64,000 nucleotides of DNA, taken from positions 17,788,536 to 17,852,535 of the forward strand of contig CM055110.1 of NCBI GenBank assembly GCA_029204225.1. Direction: 5' to 3'. The notes beneath the pieces are model-generated. The model was not told the origin of the DNA. It saw nothing but the letters and a program-made list of their open reading frames with translations, and ran no database searches. Shown here piece after piece: positions 23,601 through 33,779 of this stretch. Source of the stretch: Diphasiastrum complanatum (lineage: Eukaryota; Streptophyta; Lycopodiopsida; Lycopodiales; Lycopodiaceae). Both the position numbers and the translations under genes were made by a program. The stretch's first letter is position 1; every line of letters begins with the position of its first letter.

Positions 23601-24550
23601 GAAAAGTTGGAAAAAAATTCTAAGGGAATAAAATCCCCGACAAACTTCAATATGCTAAATCAAAGTAATTAGATCTTGCCTAGTAGCATGTCAAGATGTT
23701 AACACATTTACGTTGTTTTTACTCTTGGACCACTTTGCAATGATGGTTGTCTATATGAAGCTGGATATATCCTTCATTCTTGGGTGTTGCACAATGTAAG
23801 ATGTGATAGAAGCTATGATTGGTGCTTAAATATAAAGTGACTAATAATTAGCTTATTTTCTTCAAGGTTTAGTTTTGCACATTAGCATGTGTCACTTCTA
23901 GAACTACTTGATTTAGTGTGTTACAAAAGTAGAAGAGATTCTTTGATATTCAAATTCGACTTTTTGTATGAAGTTTTCTATGGTTTTCTTGTGAAAACAC
24001 TCTAAGTTCAAATTATTAAAGAATGAATAATCCAAATTTCAGGTCAAGGAAGATAAAATGAGTTGTAATAGTCGATTTTTTTGTGTTGCTTGTTAGTATG
24101 GTCTATAACATGATATGAATGTCTCAAATATTCTTCTAGTCAAGTATAAGCAAGTACCAAACATGTAAAGCTTTGCAGTCTCATAGGGATGCCCCTCTCC
24201 ATCATGACCAAAATGGACACTGTTCACAATAACTATAATAGCTATTGTCTCTCATAGAACTATCTATAGATTTTCAAATTGAAAATCATTTAAAATAATT
24301 GAAAAATAAATTATATTGTTCCTCCACCTACTATTCTAAGATCTGCAAGTGATAGTACTTGAATAATAATTACATTGTTTGAAGCTTACCATTTACTAAC
24401 AACAGGCTTGTATGTGACATGTTTTTGTCCTATGTCTAATTAAAAAAAATGGGTCTCCCAAATCTTTGACTTAACACTTCTCATTGTTAAACTCAACCAA
24501 AGCATGTGATCAGTCATTGTTCCTTGTGACCAATAGAGCCTTGTGATGCT
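20658..24550. other. Long AT-rich stretch without recognisable genes
   Basis: Nearly 4 kb with only short frames that match nothing I recognise. No LTR termini, zinc knuckles or RT motifs. The only structured feature noticed is the perfect hairpin at 22237-22285. Confidence 0.5.
22237..22285. repeat. Perfect 22-bp inverted repeat with 5-base loop
   Basis: Left arm 22237-22258 (AAATATATGTTGTGATTTAAAT), loop TATTC, right arm 22264-22285 its exact reverse complement. The arms are AT-rich but include an asymmetric GTTGTG/CACAAC core, so it is not just an AT run. It could be a small foldback element core or a stem-loop in a transcript. Confidence 0.8.
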
Positions 24551-24557
24551 AATGCAG

Positions 24558-25285
24558 TCACAAATGTTGTGCTATTATTGGCATTGTTGCTTTTGACATC
24601 ATCCTTGGCAATATTGGTGAGTTGCTCCATTTTGCCCTTCTTGATGTCCACCTTTTTCTTGCAACAATGTATTGTCCAATGGCTTGGCTTCTAACAATAG
24701 AAGCACTTGCCCTTCTTCTTCTTTTTGGATGATGATCCCTGATCATCCTCATTAGCATTTGATTTTCTTGGTTGCTTTTTGAATTTATGCTTCCCCTTTG
24801 ACACAACATCACCTTATCTTTTGTTGGTGGTTGGTGTGCCTTCACTAATTCATGTCTTTGTTCCTCTTACAACACAATGCCATGAAGGTCCTCAAATACA
24901 GACAGTCTCTACCTCGATGTAATGCCACCAACAAACAATTCATATGGTTCTGTCAATTCATTCATCGCCATATGCATCAATTCAACGTCATGTATTGGTT
25001 CACCAATAGTAATGAGTTGGTCTCTCAATCCCTTGATGTGCGTAAAGTAAGCACTTGCATTCTCACCTTCTTCCATGCAAATAGTATGCAACTTTGTTCT
25101 CAAAAACATTATTCGCGATGGGTTAGCTATTTCATAATGCATATTAAGTGCTTCCCAAGCACCTCTTGCCATCACAACTTCACTAATGTACCATTTAGGT
25201 ACTCTCTTGGGAATTTCAGCATCAGGCTTGTCTTTGTCCAATGGATTTTCTATATCAAAATCCACTTCCTTCTTGACCTGTACTT
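24558..25285 (-). pseudogene. Ty1-copia gag fragment of another family
   Basis: The minus strand encodes a UBN2-type gag: ARGAWEALNMHYEIANPSR, LRTKLHTICMEEGENAS, YFTHIKGLRDQLITIGEP and MNELTEPYELFVGG (25289-24909). A degraded zinc-knuckle region follows (SHWTIHCCKKK in one frame, about 24690-24640). It meets the integrase end of copy B at about 25286 without an LTR between them, so the junction arose by deletion or recombination. No start codon or polymerase part is seen. Confidence 0.75.
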
Positions 25286-27614
25286 TCACTCCCTCATCAA
25301 AAGTTCAGTGATTACTTCAGATTGTTTACCTTGGTCCATCTCGTCAAACGTAACATCCCTAGAAATTACAAGCTTCTGTGCATTTCTGTCATACATCCTG
25401 TATGCCTCGGCCTTCTCATCATATCCAAGGAAAATACACTTGATAGCTTTTACATCCAATTTCCTTCGTTTCTCATCAGGAATATGAGCATAAGCATCAC
25501 AATCAAATACTCTCAAATGAGAAATATTAGGTTTCTTTCCAGTAACAGCTTCATGAAGTGTCTTACCTTCCACAGATTCTGTAGAACACCGATTCAGGAT
25601 GTGCATAGCTGTGCTACAAGCTTCTGCCCAAAAGGTGTTTGGTAGACGCTTGCTTTTGAGCATCGCTCTGGCCATCTCAACAATAGATCTGTTCTTTCGT
25701 TCTATAACTCCATTTTGCTGTGGTGAATAAGGTGTTGTAGTCTGCCTCTTGATCCCTTGGTCTTTGCAAAAATCAATAAATTCTGTCGAACAATACTCAC
25801 CACCTCCATCAGATCTCAAAGTTTTGATGCAACATCATGTTTGCTTTTCAACTAATGCCTTGAATTCCCTGAACTTAGCAAAAGCGTCTGATTTCTTGCT
25901 TATGAAATAAATCCAAATGCATCTGCTATAATCATCAATGAAGGTGATAAAGTAATATTAGCCACTAAGAGATCTAGTCTGCATAGGTCCCCATAGATCA
26001 ATGTGGACAAGATCTAGGATGCCACTGGCTCTCCTTGCTCCACATATGGGAAACCTCTCTTTGTGTTTCCCCAAAATGCAACCTTCACAAATTTTTCCTT
26101 CAAAAAAAATATCAGACAATTCTATAACTAGATTACCATTTTTGAGAATCTGTAAACTTTGAGCACTAATATGACCGAATCGTTGATGCCAAAGGTCACT
26201 TCGACTATCAACCATGCTTACCATAGCTTGAGCAAAATATCTCGCATTCAATTTATAGAGTCAATTCTCGTTGACTCTAGCTCCTATACCAATCACTTTG
26301 TAGTGATTCTTGATGTCTTTGACAAGACATCTGTAGCTGTCAAACTCAACCTTGAGTTGTTGATCAGCCATCATCCGAACAGATAGTAGATTGTTAGTTA
26401 AGCCAGGTACATATTGCACATTGTTTATCCACTTTATCTTCCTGCTGGCTAACTTCACTGGTACCACTCCAACTCCTTTAACAGATAGCAATTTGCCCTC
26501 GGCTTGTCCAACTTCATCACCATTGTGAGTTTCCTTAAGTTCTGAAAACCACTCTTTCCTTGAAGTCATGTGCTTGGATGCACCACTATCAATGTACCAG
26601 GTATCCTTGGTTTCATCACTTCTCATTAATGCTGTAATGAACAATTTTGAGCTCTCACATGTATCATCTTCATATTGGTCCTCATCGTATTGATGTTGAT
26701 TAGTATAATTGTTTTCATAATAATAATCATCAAATTGATGTTGATTAGCATAATTTCCCACTTGCCCTTTGTCTTTTCTTTGTTCCATCTCCTTCTGTTT
26801 CTTGAAGCATTCACGCTCCCAGTGGCCAGGTTTGTTGCAATACCTACAATTTCCAGGTTTATTTTGCCTAGAATAGTCACGTCCTTGACCTCGGCCTTGA
26901 TTCCAATCTCCTTGATTCGGGCCATCATTGGATTATTGTTGGAATGATCCATGATTTGGGTTTCCACCTCTTGATTGGTGTCTTCCACGACCAAATCTAC
27001 CACCACGTCCTCTAACTGCAAGAGCTTGATCAAATCCCCTGTTGCAATGAGTCAAGTTCTCTTGACGTTGTTCTTCCTGCAAAAGCAATCCACCTAACTC
27101 TTCATAGGTTGGAAGATTTTCCCGTGTGGCTATACTTGTCACAAACATCTGATGTGACTCACTCAAACTATTCAATGTCAACTTCACGATCTCACGATCA
27201 TGTACTCACTAATTGGTCACGAATCTCTTTGACCTTCAGTAGGTGATCAGCAACAGTAGCACCATCATCCATCCGCAATGTGTGCAGCTTCGTCTTCAGG
27301 AATGACACTCGAGATGTGTTTGTGGTCTCAAACAATGCCTTCAATGTATTCCATGCTTCTTTTGGTGTTTTTGAATCCGAAAGGTAGGGAATAATTGCAT
27401 CTCTAACTGATAAGTTGATGACATTCTGTGCTTTCCGTTTTCTCTTGTCAAATGCCCGTTGATCTTCTTCAATCAATGGCCTTGTCTCTTCACCTGTCTC
27501 CCATAGCTCCTTTTCCATCAGAAAGTTCTTCACTTTGAATTTCAAAACTGTATAATTGCCGGCTCCTTCCAATTTGCTTGACTCATTGAGAACACTCTCG
27601 CTTAGAGTTGCCAT
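25286..27614 (-). pseudogene. Ty1-copia gag-protease-integrase (copy B)
   Basis: The ATG at 27614 opens MATLSESVLNESSKLEGAG. Gag (UBN2) includes TPKEAWNTLKALFETTN and LKTKLHTLRMDDGATVADH; a short deletion near 27205-27210 relative to copy A breaks the frame. The zinc knuckle CRYCNKPGHWEREC is at 26848-26807. Protease active site WYIDSGASKHMTS is intact (about 26610). GAG-pre-integrase DLWHQRFGHISAQSLQIL follows (about 26210), then integrase at 25819-25286 with [39 protein letters not shown] and KCIFLGYDEKAEAYR, reaching further than copy A. The RT half is absent; foreign gag sequence follows at 25285. Confidence 0.85.
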
Positions 27615-27687
27615 TACTGAACAGATGAGTCCAGATCAAGTAATTTATCACACCACAAAACTGTATATTTTTCTGGTTATACAACCT

Positions 27688-27925
27688 GATATCGGAATGG
27701 AGCACGGAAGTACGGCTGCTCAGGATCCTCTTCAACTTGTGCGCTTAGATTCGATATTGGAGCATGTGATATCGGACTGGAGTGCGGATGTACAACTGCT
27801 AAGAATTCTCTTTAGCTCATGCGCTTGGATCCGATATCGGTACGGACATGCGATATCGGACTGGAGCGCAGATGTACGACTGTTCAGATTTCTCTTCAGC
27901 TAGCACGCTTGGATCCGATATTGGT
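27688..27925 (-). repeat. Three ~80-base tandem repeats in copia copy B leader
   Basis: Units begin at 27688, 27768 and 27852 (spacing 80 and 84 bases). Each carries GATATCGGACTGGAG and GCGCTTGGATCCGATAT words, with the middle TACAACTGCT/TACGACTGTTCAG. They match the leader of copy A. Confidence 0.75.
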
Positions 27926-28460
27926 TAAAAAAAAAGAGAATATAAGAACTTTCAGAGGGAATATTCCAGATTTCCTACTTCGGCGTGGCGGTTACGGTGC
28001 CTCCTCTTTGCTTAGATTTCGAAACGAGTGATCTTTCAAACAGATAGATATCGGTAATGTGAAAGGTATGAAGCCTCAAAGCTCTAAATGGCAATACTAG
28101 ACACTGTCTAGTGTGATTTGCAGTACCCCAAACAAACAAATGAGAGATTTCTTGGCACAACTCTTTGACAAATGATACTTTTCACAAAGACTAAAAAAAA
28201 ATATTGTAAAACTTTTCTCACTCAACAGATTTTCAATCTGTCTGATGCTGCCCTGGCCTTTTGGATGCCTCCGAGACTGTGCCTCTGTTTCCCACTGATG
28301 ATTCTGAACTCCAGACCCGCAAAATACACCAAAGAAGGATTTCTTCCAGCTGTTTTTATCTCTCCAAGCTTTCACCTCCCGTGAAGGACTTTCTCACTTC
28401 GTTGTAGAGCCTGTGACAAGTTGTATCCACGGATCAGACACGCAAGACTATTGCTGCTGT

Positions 28461-28523
28461 GATACCATGACAAGAATAAAAAATGCAACATCAAGCATTC
28501 ACCATAAACAATCACCAAGTAGG
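28461..28523 (-). repeat. 63-base duplication of LTR end plus primer site
   Basis: GATACCATGACAAGAATAAA... to CAAGTAGG at 28461-28523 is repeated from 28524 with a single visible difference. The unit spans the primer-site bases (TGGTATC on minus) and the last ~55 bases of the LTR. Confidence 0.85.
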
Positions 28524-28530
28524 GATACCA

Positions 28531-28797
28531 TGACAAGAATAAAAAATACAACATCAAGCATTCACCATAAACAATCACCAAGTAGGGAGACGGAAGAAGA
28601 ACACGCAATATCACTCTATCACACACTAACTTCATACTGAATATAAAATGTACATATAAACCCTGAACCCTGATAGAGAGAGAAAACCTACGAATAGCCT
28701 AATAGACTAGCCTACGGCTAATTACAGCTGGTAACAACTATCAACATCAATGTACATCATAAACAATAATAATGAAGTTTATCATTGATTTCTAACA
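28531..28797 (-). repeat. 5' LTR of copia copy B
   Basis: TGTTAGAAATCAATGATAAAC at 28797 to the CTTGTCA end at 28531 on the minus strand. Shorter than the copy A LTR because of internal deletions, but clearly the same family. A duplicated tail follows at 28461-28523. Confidence 0.8.
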
Positions 28798-29038
28798 TGC
28801 ATAACATCTACTATATTAACAGTAAATTTCTTGAGCGTTGTTGTGACAAACCCACACAGCGCATCGGCTTGAGAGGCACTATCTCTCTCACGAACTGTAT
28901 ATAGTCATCTCACTTACTAGCGGACTTCTGGACATCGACTAGCAACATTGTGCTTAACTCACATTGGCATTCAACCAAATTGTTCCCTCGTTCTCAATCT
29001 GTTTATATAGATGGATAGAGAGAACATGTTTAGGCTTA

Positions 29039-30580
29039 TTAGGGGTTACAAGAATGGCTGGTTAAGCATGTTTTAATGGTACCCAAGTGGTCCATGGAGG
29101 AGTGACGTCCTCCTTGTAATTTTTTGATCTCCTTTGTACTTTGAGGCATGAAGATCCATCGCCTTACGGTCTTCGTGTCTTCTTCTGCCTTGGTCCTCGC
29201 CATTGAGCCTTTCTGGGTCCACGAACATTTCTTCTTCGTTTTTGGGTATCCTTCAGTCAACGAACATTTGAACATCGCCTTCAGGTCTTCACTCCTCGAA
29301 GCTTTGGTCTTCATGTCCGGGCATCTCCCTTGTGTTTCTACAGACTTGAGCTCCAAAGCTAGCAAAGATTTGTGGGTCGAAACAAATTGTTTCTTCGGCT
29401 CTCTCTCAAAGTGTGGTGGCTTTATGACTACTAGACTCTTCCTTATCCTCTCAAACAAACATTTGTCTACGGCCTTGGTGAAGATGTCTGCCACCATTTG
29501 CTTCGTTCCAATGAAGCTGATCTTCAATTTGTTTCTGGTGACTAGGTCCCTTTGTTTTGTCCTTGAGTGAAACACGGGATCCTTCGTCAGGTGTATTGCA
29601 GAGGTGTTATCCATCTACAAAATTAGAGGCTCTCTGGTGTTCTCACCTAGTCTGTCAAGAAATTGTTTGAGCCATATGATTTCGTTGGCCATCTTTGTGG
29701 TTGCAACATATTCAGCTTCGTAGGATGACTAAGCTATAATGGTCTACTTCTTGCTGACCCAGAGAATTGCTACGCTTGCTGCAATGGTGCACTCTCCTGA
29801 GATACTTTTACAGTCGTCCTTGAGTGATTCCCAACTTGCATCATTGTAGAAGTGCATTTGGAATCCTGCATCACGAGAATAACATAGCCCATAATCCTTC
29901 ATCTGCTGAAGGTACTGTAAGACTCGCTTCACGATCTTCTAGTGTGCTTAGCCTGGATTTGTGCTGAATTGGCTCATTCTAAACATGGCATAAGCTATGT
30001 CTGGATGGGTGTTGTCTGCTAGATACATCAAAGATCCAATCAGCCTCTTGTGAGACGTGTGTTGCATGATCTCTTTCTCTTCTTCAATCCTCGAACAATC
30101 TTGGTTCGTCAGGATTATTCTTGCAAGCATTCAAGTATTTGTCCTTTTGCATAGTATGACGAATGATTGTCGTACCCAACGAGATATCCTAATTCAACTT
30201 TCTCATCAAGTTTCTTTCGAAGTTTATCATGAATATTGCATAAGCTGCACAACCAAAAATCCAAACATGTGTTAGATTGGGCTTTCTACCCCACCATAGT
30301 TCGTGTGGTGTTGTGTGAGGAACACCTGATTTGCCTATCCTATTTTGGATATAGGCAGTTGTAGCTATTGCTTCAGTCCATAGCACTCTTGGTGCCTTTG
30401 AGTAGACCATCATGCACCTTGCAGCTTCCATGAGTGTCCTGTTCTTTCTCTCAACAACACCGTTGTGCTGCGGTGTATAGGATGCAATCCTTCTGTGAAG
30501 GATTCCTCAATCATTGTAGAAGTCAGTGAAGCGGTTCGAGATGTATTTTATATCAGACAAGAGCTGATCTTAATGCACAA
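29039..30580 (-). pseudogene. Ty1-copia pol remnant with RT deleted
   Basis: Integrase core on minus at 30560-30190 shows SYTPQHNGVVERKNRTLMEA, WTEAIATTAYIQNR and the C-terminal GYDNHSSYYAKG. It runs directly into the end of reverse transcriptase at about 30130 (ARIILTNQDCSRIEEEKEIM, LIGSLMYLADNTHPDIAYA), so most of RT, including the YVDD box, has been deleted. RNase H pieces follow: YNDASWESLKDDCKS (29930-29820), then MDNTSAIHLTKDPVFHSRTK and the end motif QMVADIFTKAVDKCLFERIR (29614-29440). The frame stays open to 29039 but the tail has no recognisable motif. No LTR of this element was identified. Confidence 0.8.
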
Positions 30581-30639
30581 TGAAATTCTACCAGAACACT
30601 TCATATTCATTATCAATGAAAAGCTAGTAAGATTTTAAT

Positions 30640-32397
30640 CTGATTTGTAAATCAGTCAATGATTATATATGTAACTTTATTAGAGAATAGAAAAATTAAC
30701 AAGTTGCTTATCTTTCATGCAAATATGAAAAAGACAGGAAAACACAACACCCTGCAAGGATCTTCCAACAGATTTCAACATTGTAGGTTCTAGCTTAGAT
30801 GGCCCAGCATTAGTCTTTGGTCCAGCAGTTGACCTGGCCAATAGACCAAGGATGATCTCCTATCGAAATCTGTACACTTCGCTAGCAGTACAATCACCTA
30901 GGGTAACAATAAACAATGTATTAGATGAATATTAATAGCAAAACATAGTTACATGAAGATAAAATAGAAAGGACTAATAACTCACCTTTGAAATATCAAC
31001 ACATCCTCTTGAAGATTGTACCACTTAAAAAATAATTTCACATTGTATAGAGTACACCACGCACAACTAAATGAGTCATTTTGTTGGGGTGTCTGCAATA
31101 CATTCAATTGATTAATAATGAGATGAAGGTACTGACGCTTAACAATGATGATAAACAAAAATACACCAAAAATGTTTAATGATTACCTCAATGCTCACAA
31201 TTTCACATTTTCTTGTCGTGGGACTCTATTGGAAAATATTTACATATCTCTGACAGCAGCGAGTCAATATCCTTATGTGTTCGTTGGCAAAATTCATCTT
31301 TACACAAAAAAGATTTACGATAGTATTATCTGTGATTTTTACAGAAATTAAAATTAAGCTCTAGTGTTCACTGCAAATAATACAATAATTACAAGTAAAA
31401 AAGTAGACAAGTAAAGAATTTGACAAGTAAAGAGATAGACATACTTGGTATGATAAGGCATCAACAGAAACTTCACAACAGGTGAGCAAGCACCAAGGAT
31501 ACAGTGTGACAAAGTGTCGTTTTGTCCTTGATGCCTTGCAGAAAAAAATTGCTAAGAAGCGACACTTGTTTCATGGAATCCCTTGCAATATCATATTGCA
31601 GTAAGGGGAGACCCGCCTCAATCACTGGATCGCTAATAGAGGCCCTTCTATCCTTCATATGCATACAATCTGAGATTCTAAAATTAAGAGTAAAACCAAT
31701 CTCTTCTATTTGAAAGAGGATTGGCATGCCGATACTATCTATCGCATCTGAAATATCTTTCTCAAATTCTAAATAATCATCAGAATCTAAATATACTATA
31801 GGTTTGACATTAACGGGAGAAGGCGGGAGAGAATTTACAATGGAGGGAATGTCCAAAATTTTTGTGGCTGATCCATGCGTTGGACATTTTTGGGAGCCTA
31901 AGAAGGGGATGGATTGCTCCTTCTAGGGGCAGGTTGCTTGCAAGGCCTCTTAGTGGGAAGGTTGGTCCTATCAAGGGGTTTGTCCCGAGGAGCAGAGGGT
32001 TCACCCTTGTGAAGTCTACAATATCTCTCCCTCATTCTATACAGAATCTGAAAATCTTTGGGCAATATGGTGACCCACTTAGCATGGATGTAAAGCAAAA
32101 AAGAATCTTAAAAAAAAAGAGCCAAATAGTCCTCCGCGGACTCCTGCAAACACTACAATGCTCCAGGTGTGAACCTAACAACACTCTGCAGAGTATCTCA
32201 GTTAATCAAACGGATAGTTCTGTAGAAAGGGGCTCTTGGTATCAGGAGCAAGGTGGATCTCTGATATTTCTTAATCTTAGAGAGCCATCTGCTCTTATTA
32301 CGCTTGGTCTGTCGTGGAGGATTAATAGCAGGGGTAATAGAGAATACAGTCCCAAGAGAGAAGAAATCCCTCCGGTTCTGTTTGACCCTAGACATCA
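30640..32397 (-). pseudogene. Ulp1/C48-like cysteine protease, copy II
   Basis: Likely ATG at 32397 (MSRVKQNRRDFFSLG), then a basic/Pro-rich linker with frame breaks, and an acidic segment at 31856-31470 (VYLDSDDYLEFEKDISDAID). Exon a ends 31445 (LMPYHT then AA|GTATGT). Exon b, 31370-31187, reads N-E-H-stop-S-L: the His box with TAG in place of the Trp of HW. Exon c, 31092-30986, lies between TTGCAG and GTGAGT and gives TPQQNDSFSCAWCTLYN, the intact Gln-x5-Cys box. Exon d, near 30890-30650, reads EVYRFR-stop-EIILGLL, matching EIMHFKQETIKLVI of copy I. Exon order and splice positions match copy I at 11.6-13.1 kb. Its 3' end meets a copia remnant near 30.6 kb. Stops make this a probable pseudogene, although the Cys box is better kept than in copy I. 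Confidence 0.65.
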
Positions 32398-32634
32398 GGG
32401 TAGTATAGGACGTATCAGTCTTGTGCGAGTGTAGACAATGAAAGTAACGAGAGAGAAAGCTAACAACACACAGAAGCGATATGTACGGTCGTAATATCGC
32501 TCTTGTGCGCACGCAGAAGGAGACGAAGATCAGGGAGGAAAGAGGACGCACAAGGAAGCGATATGGCACAAAAATCGAAAGAAAATAAGTGAAACTGACT
32601 CTGAGATCGCGAATATGTGTACTCAATTTTTTGG

Positions 32635-32845
32635 CACGTGTGTGGTCACACGTGTGAACAAAGGTACCCAATCAGCGATTGCCATGTCACACATGTGTTG
32701 AAAGTTCACGAATTAGACATCGACACGTGTCATACTCCAACGAATCAGAATGTGGCACATGGCTTTTGTACGGCTTCACACGTGTGGAGGATTTTGAGCG
32801 AATCATCATACGACACGTGGACAGTTGACCGTTGACTCGCACGTG
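32635..32845. promoter_or_regulatory. Cluster of six G-boxes (CACGTG)
   Basis: CACGTG occurs at 32635-32640, 32649-32654, 32724-32729, 32779-32784, 32814-32819 and 32840-32845. CACATGTG lies at about 32692, and TTGACC/TTGACT (W-box cores) at about 32825-32836. G-boxes are bZIP/bHLH binding sites in plants. The cluster ends ten bases before a TATA box. Confidence 0.7.
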
Positions 32846-32854
32846 TGAGATGAC

Positions 32855-32860
32855 TATAAA
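32855..32860 (+). promoter_or_regulatory. TATA box for MASS-type gene, copy II
   Basis: GACTATAAAGGGC lies about 250 bases before the ATG at 33112, directly downstream of the G-box cluster. Confidence 0.5.
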
Positions 32861-33111
32861 GGGCACGATCCACAAAAAGCTATTTTTTTTTTACTTTCTC
32901 GTGTTGCGCTCATATCGGTTCTCTGCGCGCGTATTTTATATCTATTTTCATCACATATCGCTTGTGCGTGCCTTGTTTGTTCCCTTATTGTAACCTTTTT
33001 TTTTTGTGTGCACAAGGTCGATACGTCGTTCGTACATATCACTTCTATGCGTGTGTAGTGTTATTCCTTCATTTTTGGTTACTCTCTCTTGCATAGAACT
33101 AATACTATTCA

Positions 33112-33346
33112 ATGGCTTCCTCCTTTGATCCTAGTCGTGAGCATTTGTTATCCAGTTTTCTCTCTGAGTTAGGTATAACTGAGCGCATAGAGTACTTCAA
33201 GTCCCTCTTCCGGCCTTTTCTAAATGTGTTCAGTATGGCACAACAGAATCCTGATATTTTTTATGATTAGTATATCAGATTCAGGAATATAGTCAGTATC
33301 CCTCCAATCTCTAGCTTTGCTTTGATGGATTTGGGCCTTTTTTCTT
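33112..33346 (+). pseudogene. MASS-type protein, 5' fragment (copy II)
   Basis: ATG at 33112 gives MASSFDPSREHLLSSF and then ERIEYFKSLFRPFLNV, aligning without gaps to MASSSMASDDKL / DKLEYFTSIFFAPF of the gene starting at 10131. The frame continues NPDIFYD-stop-YIRFRNIVSI, where copy I reads NRYNLISYLNNFSQIIS, then hits a second TAG. At about 33347 the homology ends where an opposite-strand copia gag scrap begins. So only about 78 codons remain and two are stops. Confidence 0.5.
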
Positions 33347-33640
33347 CTACTTAGTCGAGTCTTTTTTGGTGTATAAGGCATGAGACTCGACAGTTGAGGA
33401 ACTAGGGGGTTCATTCCTTCTAGTGTCTGTCTGTAGCAACGCTGTGATGACTCTTGAAAGAGTCAACTCTGGATGTGTCATAATGATCATCACCCAACTA
33501 TCGTATGAGCTTGGCAAGCTTGAAAGTAGTGTCATTATTGTGTCTTGATCGTCTATGATTGATCCGACAGCGGCCATTTGCTTCAGCAGGTTCTTGAACT
33601 GGTTGATGTGATTCTGTAATGAATTTTCTTTTTCTCACTT
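33347..33640 (-). pseudogene. Ty1-copia gag scrap
   Basis: The minus-strand frame 33577-33347 reads IIDDQDTIMTLLSSLPSSYDSWVM followed by a Thr/Leu-rich helix and VITALLQTDTRRNE. This is the UBN2-type gag motif in which 'LLxSLPxSYxxxV' is typical. It is bounded by unrelated sequence on both sides and interrupts the MASS-type gene. No LTR or polymerase accompanies it. Confidence 0.65.
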
Positions 33641-33779
33641 TCTCTTGCTTGATTCATATTGCTAAGAATTTCATACACAGATTAAGTTTGGTTTAATGTT
33701 CAAGTCAGCTTGGATCAACTTATGTGGTAAAGTTTTATGCATATTATTATGTTCTATTAGTAACCTGTAAGATTTTTAA

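Larger units (their letters stand above)
32398..33111. promoter_or_regulatory. Divergent intergenic region of copy II
   Basis: About 714 bases separate the protease ATG (32397, minus) from the MASS-type ATG (33112, plus). The region has GCGATAT and ATATCGCT words next to GTGCGC/TGCGCGCG (32480-32510, 32560, 32911-32935, 32956-32970), six CACGTG boxes and a TATA box. This mirrors copy I, where the same two gene types also start back to back. Confidence 0.5.

Noticed and set aside
28372-28635. Frame with a repeated YLVIVYGECLML motif
   Set aside because: The repeat is the 63-base LTR/primer-site duplication, not a protein repeat.
31862-32434. 190-codon plus-strand frame
   Set aside because: Antisense to the basic linker and leader of protease copy II; no motif.
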